From contig JALGQZ010000011.1 in the NCBI GenBank assembly GCA_023105745.1, forward strand, positions 18,130,975 to 18,194,974: a DNA stretch of 64,000 nt, written 5' to 3'. This document shows positions 45,749 to 57,568 of this stretch, piece by piece (position 1 is the first letter of the stretch; every line of letters starts with the position of its first letter). The notes under the pieces are model-generated. The model saw only the letters and a program-made list of their open reading frames with translations. It was not told the DNA's origin and did no database searches. The translations under genes and the position numbers were made by a program. The DNA comes from Austropuccinia psidii. Its lineage: Eukaryota; Basidiomycota; Pucciniomycetes; Pucciniales; Sphaerophragmiaceae.

Positions 45749-47062
45749 TGTCACAGGGGCTCTTGGAAGAAGAGGGCCTGGCACTCAGGAATCAAGAACT
45801 CACTTGGAGGGCTCCAAAGGTAAAAGAATAATAAGAATGAATTTCTTTAAGAAAGAATATGGGAGAGAACAAGTATGCCAAAAGATGAGATAAGAAAAGA
45901 ATGAAGCCAATGGCCAAAGATAATAAAGAAGCCAAAAGCCAAGAAGCCAACCAAGTGAATCCTCAATTCACTGTTTCAACCTGCCAGAAAAGGAAATGGA
46001 ATTAGTATAAGGATATGACCACCAATATCCACTGGACAGGCAAGGAAATAAAAGAAGAAGGGTGCTGAATGACTGACTTAAGATTATCAGTATTAACTTT
46101 AATAAGGTAAAAGAAAATAAGGATAAAAATAAATCCAGTATATTAATTAACTGGGGAAAAAGTCCCCAGGTGATGAAAGGTGGCCGGTATATGTGAAAAA
46201 CTGAAAGATTGATCCTGGAAGGTGGATCAATGACTGTATTGTCCGAATCGGGAAATACAGTTCTGACCATCTTGAAATTTGAACTGTGTGATGGAATTCC
46301 CAAAGTGGAATAAGAAATGGCCCAATTGGGCCAAGGCCATACAGATTGATTGAACAAGGCCTGTACGGATGAATTGGGTTGTCCAAGGAGTATTGAAATA
46401 CTTGATACCTTGACAACTGATTGAAAAGATGTAATACCTTTGAGAATTGCCCTTAGAATAACCCTGAATGAAATTGCCAACCCAACTCCTGCTGAGCCAG
46501 GTGGTTGGAGTCCTTGAATGGTCTTCTGATTGCCGCCATGGATTACTAAACCGATGAGTCCAAAGGTCCTCCTTCGGAATGGGCGTTGGATCTTGGTACC
46601 TTGAGTTAAGAAGGTTGATTTGGGTCCTGAAAACGTCTCCATTGAATTGCTGAGCAAAAATGGTGCATAATGGTATATAACACCATATATGCACCACTCC
46701 TGCAACCTTGAGTACGAGGTTCATGGAGGAATGAAGCAATCTTCCCTTAAGTTGAGGGAAATGCTTGTTGAGATGATTTGGTGGCCTCTGGTGGTTGCCA
46801 GAGGCCATGACGGTGAAGTTGGTCCATGGTGGTCCAGGGCCAAAAATGTGTCCTACGGGATTTATGGCCAAAAATGGATCCAAGGGATTGGTGGCCAAAA
46901 AATGGCTCAGGTGGGCCCAATTGTGGTTTGGGACCCACCTGGCCTTGGGGGCTAGGTGGCTGCCCCCTTTGGCCTCATTGGATTAGGCCAAAAGGGCCCT
47001 AATCCGCCTACGGACCGCAGCCCGCGGCGTACGGACCGTGCGGACCGCGTATTACGTCCCGC
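45749..47062 (-). repeat. Element F 3' LTR, outer part
   Basis: TGTCACAGGGGCTCTTGG onward, with a GC-rich end (about 46990-47060, GGACCG repeats) just before the C insertion. Confidence 0.85.
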
Positions 47063-48900
47063 TGTAAGGTGTGGATATGAAACTTTGATTAAAAATCAAG
47101 TACTTTTCCTGTCCTCAAAATTTGTATAAGGTAAAAATCAATTAAAAATAGTATGAAATATTATTTTTAAGAGAAAACACGCCAATTTTATTGTTTATAA
47201 CTTTATTAGTATAAAACAATAATATTATAAAAATTTATTGTTTACCAACAATAAAAATTTATCCAAAAAATACTCTACAAGAGATATTTTAAGGCTACAA
47301 AAGAAATTTCTTCAAGAGCAATTTCAATTGGAATTAATTGAGCAAAGAACTGCAAGCAATTAATTAAAGAACAAAGTCTTTAAAAAGAATATTAAAGAGA
47401 AAACACGCCCAAAAGTGACCAGAGTGAATTTGGAAACAAAGTGACAAAGTTTACAGTGATGAAAGATGCTTTAATTCACTTTTGGGGTGGTTCAAGGGGT
47501 AAAAATGATTATAAGAGTTACAAACAATGATTATAATGATTTTTTCACGTGGTTAAAAGGATTAAAATGATATAAAAGTGGTGGTTGGAATCTTTGATTG
47601 ATTGGTTTAACAGTTTTAAACTAATTAATAAAAGGAAAAGATTCTAACATGAAGAGAAAAGTGGGACAAAGAAGACATTCTTTTATAGCCATCAATTCTC
47701 TTACTCCAAAAGTAAAATTTACTCTTGTCAGTCGTGAAAAACAGTCTGACAACAGAAAAGCCAATTATGGCATCATTGAACCCTGGTTTAGACCAAAAAG
47801 GGCTGGTTTAAGCCATTTTTAGCCATTTTTAGCCATTTTAGACCCTTAAATCAGCCATTACTATAGCAATACCAGGCCTAGAGCCTTCAAAACACGTCAG
47901 AATGTGTGTCAGAGTCGTAGAAACCAGTTAAAACTGTTTTTACTCTGATGGTTTTATCTTAAGGGTAGTTTTACCCTCTTGGCAACAGCTAAAACTACCC
48001 CAGTTGGTATCAAAACCTCATCATCAATTGAGTCCACAGACCCTGTAACTCAATTCCAGGCCAAAAGTGATGAACTTTTGCGTGAATTTTGACATCCCAC
48101 GCCTGTCAGCAAGGATTTTGGGGGTCTAGCTCCCCCTTAGAGCTGGAGTTCCTTTTCCCCCCCAAATTTAATCTTTCCAATTTATTTTTCCTTTAATTCC
48201 TCATCATGTATTATACTTATAATTTACACATGTAATTCAATTCAATTATACAGTACAATACAGTAATAATTGACACCTCATATGTAAATCAAAGTTCACT
48301 TATGTAATACACGCGCACATTTTGACATTTCAATTGAATTCAATTGAAAATACTTTAATTCCTCATAACTTCTAAACTAAACACAACACCTCAATTTTAA
48401 CACAAAATTTGATGGTTAACACCACATGTGGTGTGAATTAAATTAAGGTTTTGAGGATTTTCAACTTTTGTATTGAAAATACTAAAAACTTAATTTAAGC
48501 TTATTTAGAGTTGAGTTACAAAAATTTCACTCAGAGGTGACCCCACCTGATTTTTTATGAGGAATCCAATGGTGAAATAAAATTTATATGTTCATTTATT
48601 GGATAAAAAGTAATAATAAATTTTATTTAACTTTTTTCCAAATTTATTTATTTTTTCACAATTTTGTTAAAATTTCATTTTTACTTAAATTTTTCAAGTA
48701 TAAATGTAATTATATATTTACAAAATTTAAAGTAATTTTATTTTTAAATTATAATTAATTTTTTATTTTTAATATAATTTTATATTTATATTTTTTATTT
48801 TTATTTTAATAATATAAATAAATTTATTTTATTTATATTAATATGTTATTTTTTATATTTGTGGTCTTTTGGGTATATGAAATTACCTCTAAGGCTCACA
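47063..48900 (-). repeat. Element C 3' LTR
   Basis: 1838 bp. Contains a 13-base C/T-rich run and three adjacent AGCCATTTT units near 47811-47838. Confidence 0.93.
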
Positions 48901-48918
48901 TTCCCTCCCCCTAAAAAA
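48901..48918 (-). other. Element C polypurine tract
   Basis: TTTTTTAGGGGGAGGGAA on the - strand, adjoining the 3' LTR. Confidence 0.75.
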
Positions 48919-48923
48919 GAATA

Positions 48924-51900
48924 TTACTTTGTAATATTGGTGTTTCTAGTGTGTCTGAATCTCCTCAGGAGTTTGGTGGCTTCTGGTATATCTTTCTCTT
49001 CTAACCATTCATCTTCACAAGTTGGGTCACTGTACCTAACAAGGTATTCCCTTACTTTCTTGGTTCTTAATTTCCTTTCTTTAAGAACTTTGGTTATTTT
49101 CTTAGTACCAGATGTCTCAATAGGAGGTATAACTTGGGGAATCTTATTCCTCAAGGGAAATTTCTCAGCATCACTAGATTTGTATGGCTTTATCAAGCTT
49201 ACTGGAAATGTAGGGTGCTTATTGCTAAGTTCTTCAGATAACTCTACTTCAACAGCATTTTCTCCATGGAGGGCCTTAATCACAAAAGGTCCTGCAAAGG
49301 AGTCTTTTAGCTTTTTACATCCTTTGATGTTATTGAAGTTAGTGGTGGATACAAGAACTAGGTCCCCCACTTTGAAATCTGGAGTTGCATGAGATTTATC
49401 CCATTTGTCTTTAGCATATGCAAAAGAGTCCTCCATGCATCTCACTGCATGCTTTCTAGCTTTGTCTAGCATTCCTTTGAAGCTAGCAGCTGTGGGATGT
49501 ATTTCAATTAAGTCTTTCCTCAAGGAATCTTGGGGTAACTTGGGGTTCCATCCTTTTTCTAGAATAGCAGGAGTCTGATTGGTACTGGAATGGATTGATG
49601 TTTTATATGCTAATTCCAGTGCTGGTAACAGAGTACACCAATCATGGGTAAATCCATCACAATCTTTGAATTCAAGGCCATATGCACAAAATCTTCTCAC
49701 CATGTCCTCTAAGGTTTGGATCATTCTTTCAGCCAGACCATCAGTTTGTGGGTGGTAGGCTGTAGAGAAAGACAGTTTTGTGCCAAATAATTGGTGAAGA
49801 TTTGTCCATAGAGCTGAAGTGAATTTGGGATCTCTATCACTGATGATATTTGTAAATATCCCAGTCCATGACACTACTCTATTCCATATCAGAAGAGCTG
49901 TATCCATGGCTGTATCATCTTTGTGACATGGTAAAAAGATTGGAGTTTTACTGAATCTGTCCACAATTACTAGGCAAGCATTATAGCTCCTGTCACCTCC
50001 TGGTGGTAGGCCAGTTACCCAATCCATATGGACAATTTCCCAAGGTCTGTTTGGTTCTTGGATTTTCATCATATTTCCAAGTCTTTTGCCAGTGGATTTA
50101 TTTGCCTTTTGGCATCTGTCACAGGTTTTGCAATATTCTGCAACATCTTTTTGCCACATTGGCCACCATATGCAGGTCTTTACTTTCTCTCTTGTTCTGT
50201 CCTCAGAAAGATGTCCTGAAAAGGGACTATCATGGCATTCTTTCAGTACAAGATTGATTAATGACCTGTCTACAACTGTCATGACACATGTGTGCTTGGT
50301 TCTGTGGTAAATTATACCATCCAGTAGGTGAAATCTCCCTTCATTATAAGATTTTCTCCATACTTCATCCAAGGCATGTATTAGAGAGTTGTCTTTACAG
50401 TCTTTGTTAAGTAATTGGCATAAGATGCTACAATTCTTATCTTGAGTGTAACTATTTCTGACTTCTTCAAAGAAGGTGGTGTTCAAGTCTGTAACACTTA
50501 TTCCTTCTATTGCAATTTGTGGTGAAGCTTCTTCTGGAACATAAGCAGGATTATCAATGTTATTTGGTAATGGCCATCTGCTTAGTCCATCTGCATTCTT
50601 ATGAATATTCCCATCCTTATGAACAATAGTCATATTGCCTCTGTATTCTTGTATGGCTATTTGCCATCTGAGCATGTGTCTGTTAGGTGTTTTCATGTTC
50701 AAAAGTGATTTCACAGCTGTACAATCTGTTATTACTTCAAAAACACATCCCTCTAAGAAATAGTTCAATTTCTCTAAGGCCCAGACAAGGCATAGACATT
50801 CCATTTGACTTGCTCCATATCTGGCTTCAGTTGGTTTGATTTGCCTGGATATGAAACATATTGGTCCTTCTACAGGTTTGTCATTTATGATCTGAACTTG
50901 GTGAAGTGCAGCACCTAGTCCATCCCCTGATGCATCAATATACAGTTTGAAAGGTAATTTAAAGTCTGGCATCAGTAAGAGTGGAGCAGTGGTCAATGCT
51001 TCTCTTAGAGATTCAAAAGCTTTGACTCTGTCAACAGTCATCTCAAATACTGTGTCTTTGTCACACAACTTATAAAGTGGTCTTGCTATGGATGCAAAGT
51101 CTTTAATGTGTTGCCTGTAATATCCTGCAAAACCCAAGAATGACTGAATTTCCTTCTTATTCTGAGGCATGGGTTTTAACAATACTGCTGCAACTTTGTT
51201 TTTATCAATTCCAAGGGACAAACCAGATACAACATGTCCTAGTGCCTTAAGTTCTTTAAATCCAAAATGACATTTCTTCAAGGAGATTTTCATGTTTACT
51301 GATTGGATTTTTGTCAAAACTCTTGATAATCTGTACATGTGCTCCTCCCAAGTCTTTGAACAGATAATAATGTCATCAATGTAAATGATTAACCATCCCT
51401 CTGAGAGTTCTTCAGGGAAGATTTCATTCATCATTCTTTGGAAGTGTGAAGGTGCATTTTTGATACCAAAGGGCATCCTTAAGTATTCATACACTCCACA
51501 ATGAACAATAATTCTCAAGTATTTTCTTGCTCTTGGTGTTACTACATTTTGATGGAATCCTTTAAGGGCATCCATAGTGGTTATATACACTGCTTGAGAT
51601 ATTTGAGTAAGGGCAATTTGGATTTTTGGTATTGGGTATCTGTCTGGAACAGTGTAAGTGTTCAGAGCTCTAAAATCCCCAACCATTCTGGATTTTCCAT
51701 TATGCCACGCCACTATGACTGGTGTAGTTATTTCTACCTCCTCATTGTGGCCTACTTTTCTTATTACACCAAGGTCTAGAAGTTCTTTGATATGAACTTC
51801 TAGAGCTTCTCTTGATTTTGGACTTGCTGGATAAGCAGGTCTTCTTAAGAGTGGTGGATAAGGTCTCTCAATGTTAAGAATGATGTCAACTTCATGACCA

Positions 51901-54848
51901 ATAATTGCTCCCAGGGGTTCTTTGTCTGTAGCAAATGCTCCTCTGTGGTCATACAAAAGGGAAGAAAGTTCATTTTCTTGCTTATCAGTCAGATGAAGGC
52001 TTATTTCAGCCTCATTTAACTGTTCAGACTTGAATTTCTCTAACTCTAAGTTGACTGGTGATACTTTGTTTACTGTAATTTGTCTTTTAAAGGGTAAAAA
52101 GGCAAATTTCTGGCGCTTATTGTCTCCAATTGTAAAGTATCTGTCTTTGTTATTATGTAAATCTACCCCATACATGATTAAATAGTCATTTCCCAATATA
52201 AAATGGGTACTAGAGCAATTTTCCATAACAACAAATTCAACTGTGATCCTTAAATTCCCATTTATGTGTGGGAATATGACATTGGTCTCAAAGATTCCTA
52301 ATGCTTTCATTGGGTTACTTGCACTGTTGAATTTTATACCATCAATTGGTAACAATTGGTCTTCAAAATTTGGTACACAAGTCTTAAGAAAAGATTTTCC
52401 AACACAAGAGCAGAAGGCTCCTGGGTCAAGCAAAAGTTTGGTGGGTTTGTTGTCAATCACCACTTCTGTTATACAGGAGTTACCAGCTGTATAACCTTTT
52501 CCTCTGTTTGGTTTTGTCTTCATAAGTTGTGCATCTTGAACTTTTGATAAATCAACTTGACCATTGCTCAATTGTGGTAAGTGGGAATAAGATTCCATGA
52601 TGTCAAAAGTGGCATTGATATTTTCTATATCTTTTGAAGATTCAGAGAATATGGATGACTTATCATCTGAATTGTCTTCAATTATGTCTTCTTTTTCAAC
52701 ATCTGGTTCTTTTTCAATGTCAATTTCATTGATTTTCCCCCTTTTTGGACATGTATTGGCTAAATGGGTGGTGCTTTGGCAAATATGGCATTTTCTGACT
52801 GTATCTGCAGATTTATATTTAATATTACTAGAATTTTCTTTGGGGTTTTTGTCCACAGAATCTTTCCAAGGTGTATTAAACCTTGTTTTAAGATTCACCC
52901 TACTAGAACCAATTTTGGTTCTGGTGGTTACTTCTTCCAGTATATTGATAATATCCTCTGCTGAAGATTGTTCAGTAGTCCTGCTTTTGACAGCATGCTC
53001 TAAGTCACCTCCACATTGTCTCAGAATTTTTCTATGGATCATAAATTCTGACATGTCAGGATATAATGCTGTTAATCTGTCCTTTTGTTGGCAAAACCAT
53101 GGTAAAGCTTTGTCTTTATCAGCATTAAATTTGGCAGATTCAAAGGCTGTTTCAACTTTAAACCTCCAAGCATCATTTGCCCATTTGTTGATGATTTGGG
53201 TTTTCCACCAAGTCCAACTCTGGTGTCCATGTGCTTGTCTTATTTTGATGTACCATCTGTGAGCTGATCTGGTAAACAAGGTGTTAAACCTGGCTGTTAC
53301 CAATCTGTCTGGTAATTCAAAATCCTCTTTGATCATGTCAATACCTCTAATGAATTCCATATGGTCATACTCTCCTTCACCACTGAAGTGAGGCCATTCT
53401 TTAAGTTTTGGAACTTCTTTCAAGAGTGCTTGTCCCATTGATGGTTCCAAGTTATGAAAAGAAGTGGATAATTCATTTTTTAATTGTGAATTATCAGGAT
53501 CCAATACTTGTGGATTTGAAATTCTTGTGCCCTCATTTTGATTTAGAGGTGTAGACATTCTTGGTAAGGTGTTCAGTAATTGTTCAATGTCATTCATTTT
53601 ACTGTTGCTACACCTTTGGGAATTTCTGTATTCATGTTGGAAGCTTTGTATTAAATTTATTACTTCAATTTTATACATGTCTTCTTTATGTGTAAGTTCT
53701 TGCCATAACTCTGTCTGTCTTGTATTATCAGCAGTGACTTGATTCAATTTCATTGATAATTTTGATACTTCTTCTTGTGAAGCATCAAAACACTTTTTCA
53801 AGGCAATGGTATATGTCTTTACTTCAGTAAATGAATTTGAAATGTCATCAAGGACTTTCTTGTTATCTGTCTTGATAATATTTATGGCTTGTTTAATTCT
53901 TGTTTCAATCATGTCATCAATATTGAATTTAGAATATTTATCTGTTAATTCTTTAATAATGGCAGATTGTTCATTTATTTTAATGTTAGAAGAATTGTCA
54001 TTATTAGAATTTTTAATTGTTCTTAAAACTTTTTCAAAACACATAAGTGTTTCATTAATTTGGCACAGACTCAGGTTGTTTGTTTTAATGTTGTTACAAA
54101 TGGATTCATTTTTATCAGAAAGATGTTTTTTCACGTCATTTATAGCATCATACAACTCTGGGATGGAATCAAATATATCAGAAATCATTTCTGGAACTTT
54201 AATCTGGCTTCCTCCTTCTTTTGTAATTCCATCATGGTTCTGGCCATCTGAAATACATTTTCCATGGCATCCTGTTGAATCTTTGGACACCTGTAGCCCT
54301 GGCTGTAAGGTTTTGGAGCTTGTGCCTTCCCTTTGCCCTTGTTTGGAGGTTGTGGCTGCTTTTTCACGTTGGAATTGCTGCTGCTGGCCACTGGGGCTGT
54401 TTTTGGCACTGGTTTTGGTGGTGGAGGGTTGTTTTTCCTCCATTCCAGTGTCAAAAGCATCATGTTTTTCTTCTCCATCAATGGATGCCATCCATTGAGC
54501 AATTTGCAAGTGTTGGGATGGCCCAAGAATTTTCTTACAGTTAGGTATGAATTCATGCAGTTTCTCCACAGATCTGCAAGGATCTGGTACTCTTTGTACT
54601 GAAGTGCATTGTTGTAAGCCTTCTGGCTGGCTTTGTAAATGTCCACTGAGGCTTCTTGTGGCGGTGTCAGCTCTTTTTGAAGGTAAAATAGTGTCATCAG
54701 CTTCAGAATTGGACAATTTATTGTTGTGGAAGTCTTTTACTGACCCTTGTCCTTCTGTATCTGATTGGCTTCTGCCATAATCACGTCTATGACCTTTTTG
54801 GGAGCTGCTTGAGGGTTTATAGCTTGCTCCTGATCTGGTTGAAGGCAT
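48924..54848 (-). CDS. Element C gag-pol polyprotein, uninterrupted
   Basis: One frame of about 1974 codons from the ATG at 54848 (open upstream only from a TTG at 54908) to the stop at 48924. Order: basic/Ser-rich N-terminus ([11 protein letters not shown]); coiled-coil-like region (about 250-430); capsid domain with [18 protein letters not shown] (about 500); CCHC knuckle [14 protein letters not shown] (about 685-700); protease with LLLDPGAF (Asp at about 808); and reverse transcriptase with [11 protein letters not shown] (about 1156). RNase H follows with [15 protein letters not shown] and VITDCTAV. Then integrase with an HHCC finger ([11 protein letters not shown] to CKTCDRCQ), HMDWVTGLP (about 1607), [17 protein letters not shown] and AGPFVI. 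Last is a chromo-like tail [10 protein letters not shown] to DEWLEEKDI. Gag and pol share one frame, unlike E. The D-P-G protease motif is unusual and may abolish processing. Between about codons 50 and 220 the conserved protein is in another frame. Confidence 0.92.
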   Translation of the reverse strand: MPSTRSGASYKPSSSSQKGHRRDYGRSQSDTEGQGSVKDFHNNKLSNSEADDTILPSKRADTATRSLSGHLQSQPEGLQQCTSVQRVPDPCRSVEKLHEFIPNCKKILGPSQHLQIAQWMASIDGEEKHDAFDTGMEEKQPSTTKTSAKNSPSGQQQQFQREKAATTSKQGQREGTSSKTLQPGLQVSKDSTGCHGKCISDGQNHDGITKEGGSQIKVPEMISDIFDSIPELYDAINDVKKHLSDKNESICNNIKTNNLSLCQINETLMCFEKVLRTIKNSNNDNSSNIKINEQSAIIKELTDKYSKFNIDDMIETRIKQAINIIKTDNKKVLDDISNSFTEVKTYTIALKKCFDASQEEVSKLSMKLNQVTADNTRQTELWQELTHKEDMYKIEVINLIQSFQHEYRNSQRCSNSKMNDIEQLLNTLPRMSTPLNQNEGTRISNPQVLDPDNSQLKNELSTSFHNLEPSMGQALLKEVPKLKEWPHFSGEGEYDHMEFIRGIDMIKEDFELPDRLVTARFNTLFTRSAHRWYIKIRQAHGHQSWTWWKTQIINKWANDAWRFKVETAFESAKFNADKDKALPWFCQQKDRLTALYPDMSEFMIHRKILRQCGGDLEHAVKSRTTEQSSAEDIINILEEVTTRTKIGSSRVNLKTRFNTPWKDSVDKNPKENSSNIKYKSADTVRKCHICQSTTHLANTCPKRGKINEIDIEKEPDVEKEDIIEDNSDDKSSIFSESSKDIENINATFDIMESYSHLPQLSNGQVDLSKVQDAQLMKTKPNRGKGYTAGNSCITEVVIDNKPTKLLLDPGAFCSCVGKSFLKTCVPNFEDQLLPIDGIKFNSASNPMKALGIFETNVIFPHINGNLRITVEFVVMENCSSTHFILGNDYLIMYGVDLHNNKDRYFTIGDNKRQKFAFLPFKRQITVNKVSPVNLELEKFKSEQLNEAEISLHLTDKQENELSSLLYDHRGAFATDKEPLGAIIGHEVDIILNIERPYPPLLRRPAYPASPKSREALEVHIKELLDLGVIRKVGHNEEVEITTPVIVAWHNGKSRMVGDFRALNTYTVPDRYPIPKIQIALTQISQAVYITTMDALKGFHQNVVTPRARKYLRIIVHCGVYEYLRMPFGIKNAPSHFQRMMNEIFPEELSEGWLIIYIDDIIICSKTWEEHMYRLSRVLTKIQSVNMKISLKKCHFGFKELKALGHVVSGLSLGIDKNKVAAVLLKPMPQNKKEIQSFLGFAGYYRQHIKDFASIARPLYKLCDKDTVFEMTVDRVKAFESLREALTTAPLLLMPDFKLPFKLYIDASGDGLGAALHQVQIINDKPVEGPICFISRQIKPTEARYGASQMECLCLVWALEKLNYFLEGCVFEVITDCTAVKSLLNMKTPNRHMLRWQIAIQEYRGNMTIVHKDGNIHKNADGLSRWPLPNNIDNPAYVPEEASPQIAIEGISVTDLNTTFFEEVRNSYTQDKNCSILCQLLNKDCKDNSLIHALDEVWRKSYNEGRFHLLDGIIYHRTKHTCVMTVVDRSLINLVLKECHDSPFSGHLSEDRTREKVKTCIWWPMWQKDVAEYCKTCDRCQKANKSTGKRLGNMMKIQEPNRPWEIVHMDWVTGLPPGGDRSYNACLVIVDRFSKTPIFLPCHKDDTAMDTALLIWNRVVSWTGIFTNIISDRDPKFTSALWTNLHQLFGTKLSFSTAYHPQTDGLAERMIQTLEDMVRRFCAYGLEFKDCDGFTHDWCTLLPALELAYKTSIHSSTNQTPAILEKGWNPKLPQDSLRKDLIEIHPTAASFKGMLDKARKHAVRCMEDSFAYAKDKWDKSHATPDFKVGDLVLVSTTNFNNIKGCKKLKDSFAGPFVIKALHGENAVEVELSEELSNKHPTFPVSLIKPYKSSDAEKFPLRNKIPQVIPPIETSGTKKITKVLKERKLRTKKVREYLVRYSDPTCEDEWLEEKDIPEATKLLRRFRHTRNTNITK
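54185..54697 (-). CDS. Second-frame conserved ORF overlapping gag (C)
   Basis: 170 codons from the ATG at 54697 to TGA at 54187-54185, one base out of phase with gag-pol. It matches the second-frame ORF of E in order and content, including NGWHPLM and [20 protein letters not shown]. The stop overlaps an ATG of the gag-pol frame as ATGA (ATG at 54188-54186, gag-pol sense [15 protein letters not shown]), the overlap used for termination-reinitiation in some fungal dsRNA viruses. Recognisable gag-frame homology between E and C begins at this point. A possible 70-nt intron (GTAAAAG to AAAAAGAG, CTGAT branch, about 54660-54730) would join the gag N-terminus in frame to this ORF. No known domain recognised. 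Confidence 0.65.
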   Translation of the reverse strand: MTLFYLQKELTPPQEASVDIYKASQKAYNNALQYKEYQILADLWRNCMNSYLTVRKFLGHPNTCKLLNGWHPLMEKKNMMLLTLEWRKNNPPPPKPVPKTAPVASSSNSNVKKQPQPPNKGKGKAQAPKPYSQGYRCPKIQQDAMENVFQMARTMMELQKKEEARLKFQK

Positions 54849-54898
54849 ATTTATGATTAAAAAGGTTAAAAATAGTAATTTTACGTCAAAAAACTCAC
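54835..54898 (-). other. Candidate intron containing the gag start codon (C)
   Basis: On the - strand GTGAGT to ACCAG, 64 bp, with the gag ATG (54848-54846) 14 bases before the acceptor end. Element E has the same layout at 26896-26981. Unlike E, the upstream frame already meets TGA (54907-54905) before the donor. Confidence 0.3.
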
Positions 54899-54904
54899 TA
54901 TTTG

Positions 54905-55117
54905 TCAAAGTTTAGCTCTCTGAAGGGTATTACTTATATCCAAGTTAATTAATTCAGAGGTTATTGGCTCAGGTTGGTTATTTTGAGTCACAATAACAGT
55001 GCTATTATGGTCTGAAATCACAGTGCTTGCAGGAATAATACTGGTAACTGTTGAGGCTGTTTCAATGTTTTCTTGTCTTACCACGTTGTCAGACACTAAA
55101 ATTAATGAAAAAGCCAA
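54905..55117 (-). other. Element C leader ORF
   Basis: An open Thr/Ser/Ile-rich stretch follows a TTTTAG-TGTCTGA splice-like joint (about 55093) and ends with TGA before gag. It is analogous in position to the acidic stretch at 26746-26895 in E, but the residues are not clearly similar. There is no ATG of its own. Function unknown. Confidence 0.35.
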
Positions 55118-55298
55118 TTAATTAAGTAAAAAAAAGGTTATTTCAAAAAAGAAATAAAAATATAAGCCTCACTTATAATATGAAAAAAATTATTTTTTAA
55201 GGATTTTTTGGATTATAAGTATTTTTTATATGTTTTTAAATTTTTCAATATAAGAAAAAAGATTTAAAAAGAGTAAAAAAATATGTCACAGGTAAAAT

Positions 55299-55316
55299 AT
55301 CACGGCTGGGCCCCCA
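55299..55316 (-). other. Element C primer-binding site
   Basis: The + strand reads ATCACGGCTGGGCCCCCA, which has the layout of a tRNA 3' end (T-arm bases, acceptor strand CTGGGCC, C73, CCA). It sits two bases from the LTR edge. Element E has the same site with two changes. Confidence 0.68.
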
Positions 55317-55318
55317 AA

Positions 55319-57156
55319 TGTAAGGTGTGGATATGAAACTTTGATTAAAAATCAAGTACTTTTCCTGTCCTCAAAATTTGTATAAGGTAAAAATCAATTA
55401 AAAATAGTATGAAATATTATTTTTAAGAGAAAACACGCCAATTTTATTGTTTATAACTTTATTAGTATAAAACAATAATATTATAAAAATTTATTGTTTA
55501 CCAACAATAAAAATTTATCCAAAAAATACTCTACAAGAGATATTTTAAGGCTACAAAAGAAATTTCTTCAAGAGCAATTTCAATTGGAATTAATTGAGCA
55601 AAGAACTGCAAGCAATTAATTAAAGAACAAAGTCTTTAAAAAGAATATTAAAGAGAAAACACGCCCAAAAGTGACCAGAGTGAATTTGGAAACAAAGTGA
55701 CAAAGTTTACAGTGATGAAAGATGCTTTAATTCACTTTTGGGGTGGTTCAAGGGGTAAAAATGATTATAAGAGTTACAAACAATGATTATAATGATTTTT
55801 TCACGTGGTTAAAAGGATTAAAATGATATAAAAGTGGTGGTTGGAATCTTTGATTGATTGGTTTAACAGTTTTAAACTAATTAATAAAAGGAAAAGATTC
55901 TAACATGAAGAGAAAAGTGGGACAAAGAAGACATTCTTTTATAGCCATCAATTCTCTTACTCCAAAAGTAAAATTTACTCTTGTCAGTCGTGAAAAACAG
56001 TCTGACAACAGAAAAGCCAATTATGGCATCATTGAACCCTGGTTTAGACCAAAAAGGGCTGGTTTAAGCCATTTTTAGCCATTTTTAGCCATTTTAGACC
56101 CTTAAATCAGCCATTACTATAGCAATACCAGGCCTAGAGCCTTCAAAACACGTCAGAATGTGTGTCAGAGTCGTAGAAACGAGTTAAAACTGTTTTTACT
56201 CTGATGGTTTTATCTTAAGGGTAGTTTTACCCTCTTGGCAACAGCTAAAACTACCCCAGTTGGTATCAAAACCTCATCATCAATTGAGTCCACAGACCCT
56301 GTAACTCAATTCCAGGCCAAAAGTGATGAACTTTTGCGTGAATTTTGACATCCCACGCCTGTCAGCAAGGATTTTGGGGGTCTAGCTCCCCCTTAGAGCT
56401 GGAGTTCCTTTTCCCCCCCAAATTTAATCTTTCCAATTTATTTTTCCTTTAATTCCTCATCATGTATTATACTTATAATTTACACATGTAATTCAATTCA
56501 ATTATACAGTACAATACAGTAATAATTGACACCTCATATGTAAATCAAAGTTCACTTATGTAATACACGCGCACATTTTGACATTTCAATTGAATTCAAT
56601 TGAAAATACTTTAATTCCTCATAACTTCTAAACTAAACACAACACCTCAATTTTAACACAAAATTTGATGGTTAACACCACATGTGGTGTAAATTAAATT
56701 AAGGTTTTGAGGATTTTCAACTTTTGTATTGAAAATACTAAAAACTTAATTTAAGCTTATTTAGAGTTGAGTTACAAAAATTTCACTCAGAGGTGACCCC
56801 ACCTGATTTTTTATGAGGAATCCAATGGTGAAATAAAATTTATATGTTTATTTATTGGATAAAAAGTTATAATAAATTTTATTTAACTTTTTTCCAAATT
56901 TATTTATTTTTTCACAATTTTGTTAAAATTTCATTTTTACTTAAATTTTTCAAGTATAAATGTAATTATATATTTACAAAATTTAAAGTAATTTTATTTT
57001 TAAATTATAATTAATTTTTTATTTTTAATATAATTTTATATTTATATTTTTTATTTTTATTTTGATAATATAAATAAATTTATTTTATTTATATTAATAT
57101 GTTATTTTTTATATTTGTGGTCTTTTGGGTATATGAAATTACCTCTAAGGCTCACA
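55319..57156 (-). repeat. Element C 5' LTR
   Basis: 1838 bp, TGTAAGG to GGCTCACA on the + strand. Five differences from the left copy (c/g, g/a, c/t, a/t, a/g). Confidence 0.93.
55937..55943 (-). promoter_or_regulatory. TATA box in element C 5' LTR
   Basis: TATAAAAG on the - strand inside GGCTATAAAAGAATG, also at 47681-47687 in the 3' LTR. The transcript start is not determined. Confidence 0.45.
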
Positions 57157-57161
57157 CCCAC

Positions 57162-57568
57162 GGACCGTAGAAGCCGTGGGGGGCCTAAATGGCCCAAAAA
57201 GGCCATTTAGGCCAAAACCCCCATAATGAAAGGGGGTGGCCAGGAAACCAATGAAGGCGGCCATGGGGCCTGGAAGCCCCTAGAAGACAAAGGGACCCCC
57301 CAGCCCCAAAAACAGTGATGGAGGCCTGGGGGTTGGTGAGATGGGAATTGGCCAAGAGGGCCAATGACGCAGGATATGGCCTGAGGCCATAAAAGATGAT
57401 GGTGGCCATACGTGGCCAATGGAATGGGTTATGGCGTAAGAGCCATGGAACACCCAAAAGGGGTCAATTGGCCATAAATGATATGACATGGCCAATTGGC
57501 CCCAACTTGGCTCCAGGTTGGATTGCCGCCGCCATCAAGGAGGAGGGTCAAAATACGTGGTTGTGACA
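57162..57568 (-). repeat. Element F 3' LTR, inner part
   Basis: Continues the LTR broken by C and ends GTGGTTGTGACA. Dense in TGGCC and GGCC strings. Confidence 0.85.
57182..57213. repeat. Perfect 13-bp hairpin in F LTR
   Basis: GGCCTAAATGGCC, loop CAAAAA, then GGCCATTTAGGCC. The D LTR has the same structure near 23875 with one mismatch. Confidence 0.85.

Larger units (their letters stand above)
47063..57156 (-). mobile_element. Ty3/Gypsy element C, youngest-looking copy
   Basis: Complete - strand element of 10,094 bp with 1838-bp LTRs (TGTAAGG to GGCTCACA on the + strand) that differ at five positions by eye (0.27%), an open gag-pol frame, PBS and PPT. Flanks are CCCGC (47058-47062) and CCCAC (57157-57161), a TSD with one CpG-type change. 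Related to E but diverged. The protease motif is altered (D-P-G). Confidence 0.93.

Noticed and set aside
45749..45760. Reading the TGTCAC at 45749 as the 5' end of element A2
   Set aside because: It matches the B-family LTRs at 22565 and 41403, not A2's LTR, and cuts A2's pol mid-domain. It is an insertion boundary.
52597..53262. 221-codon + strand open frame within element C
   Set aside because: Antisense shadow of the gag part of gag-pol, with no independent motif. The same holds for 48859-49392 and 53806-54498.
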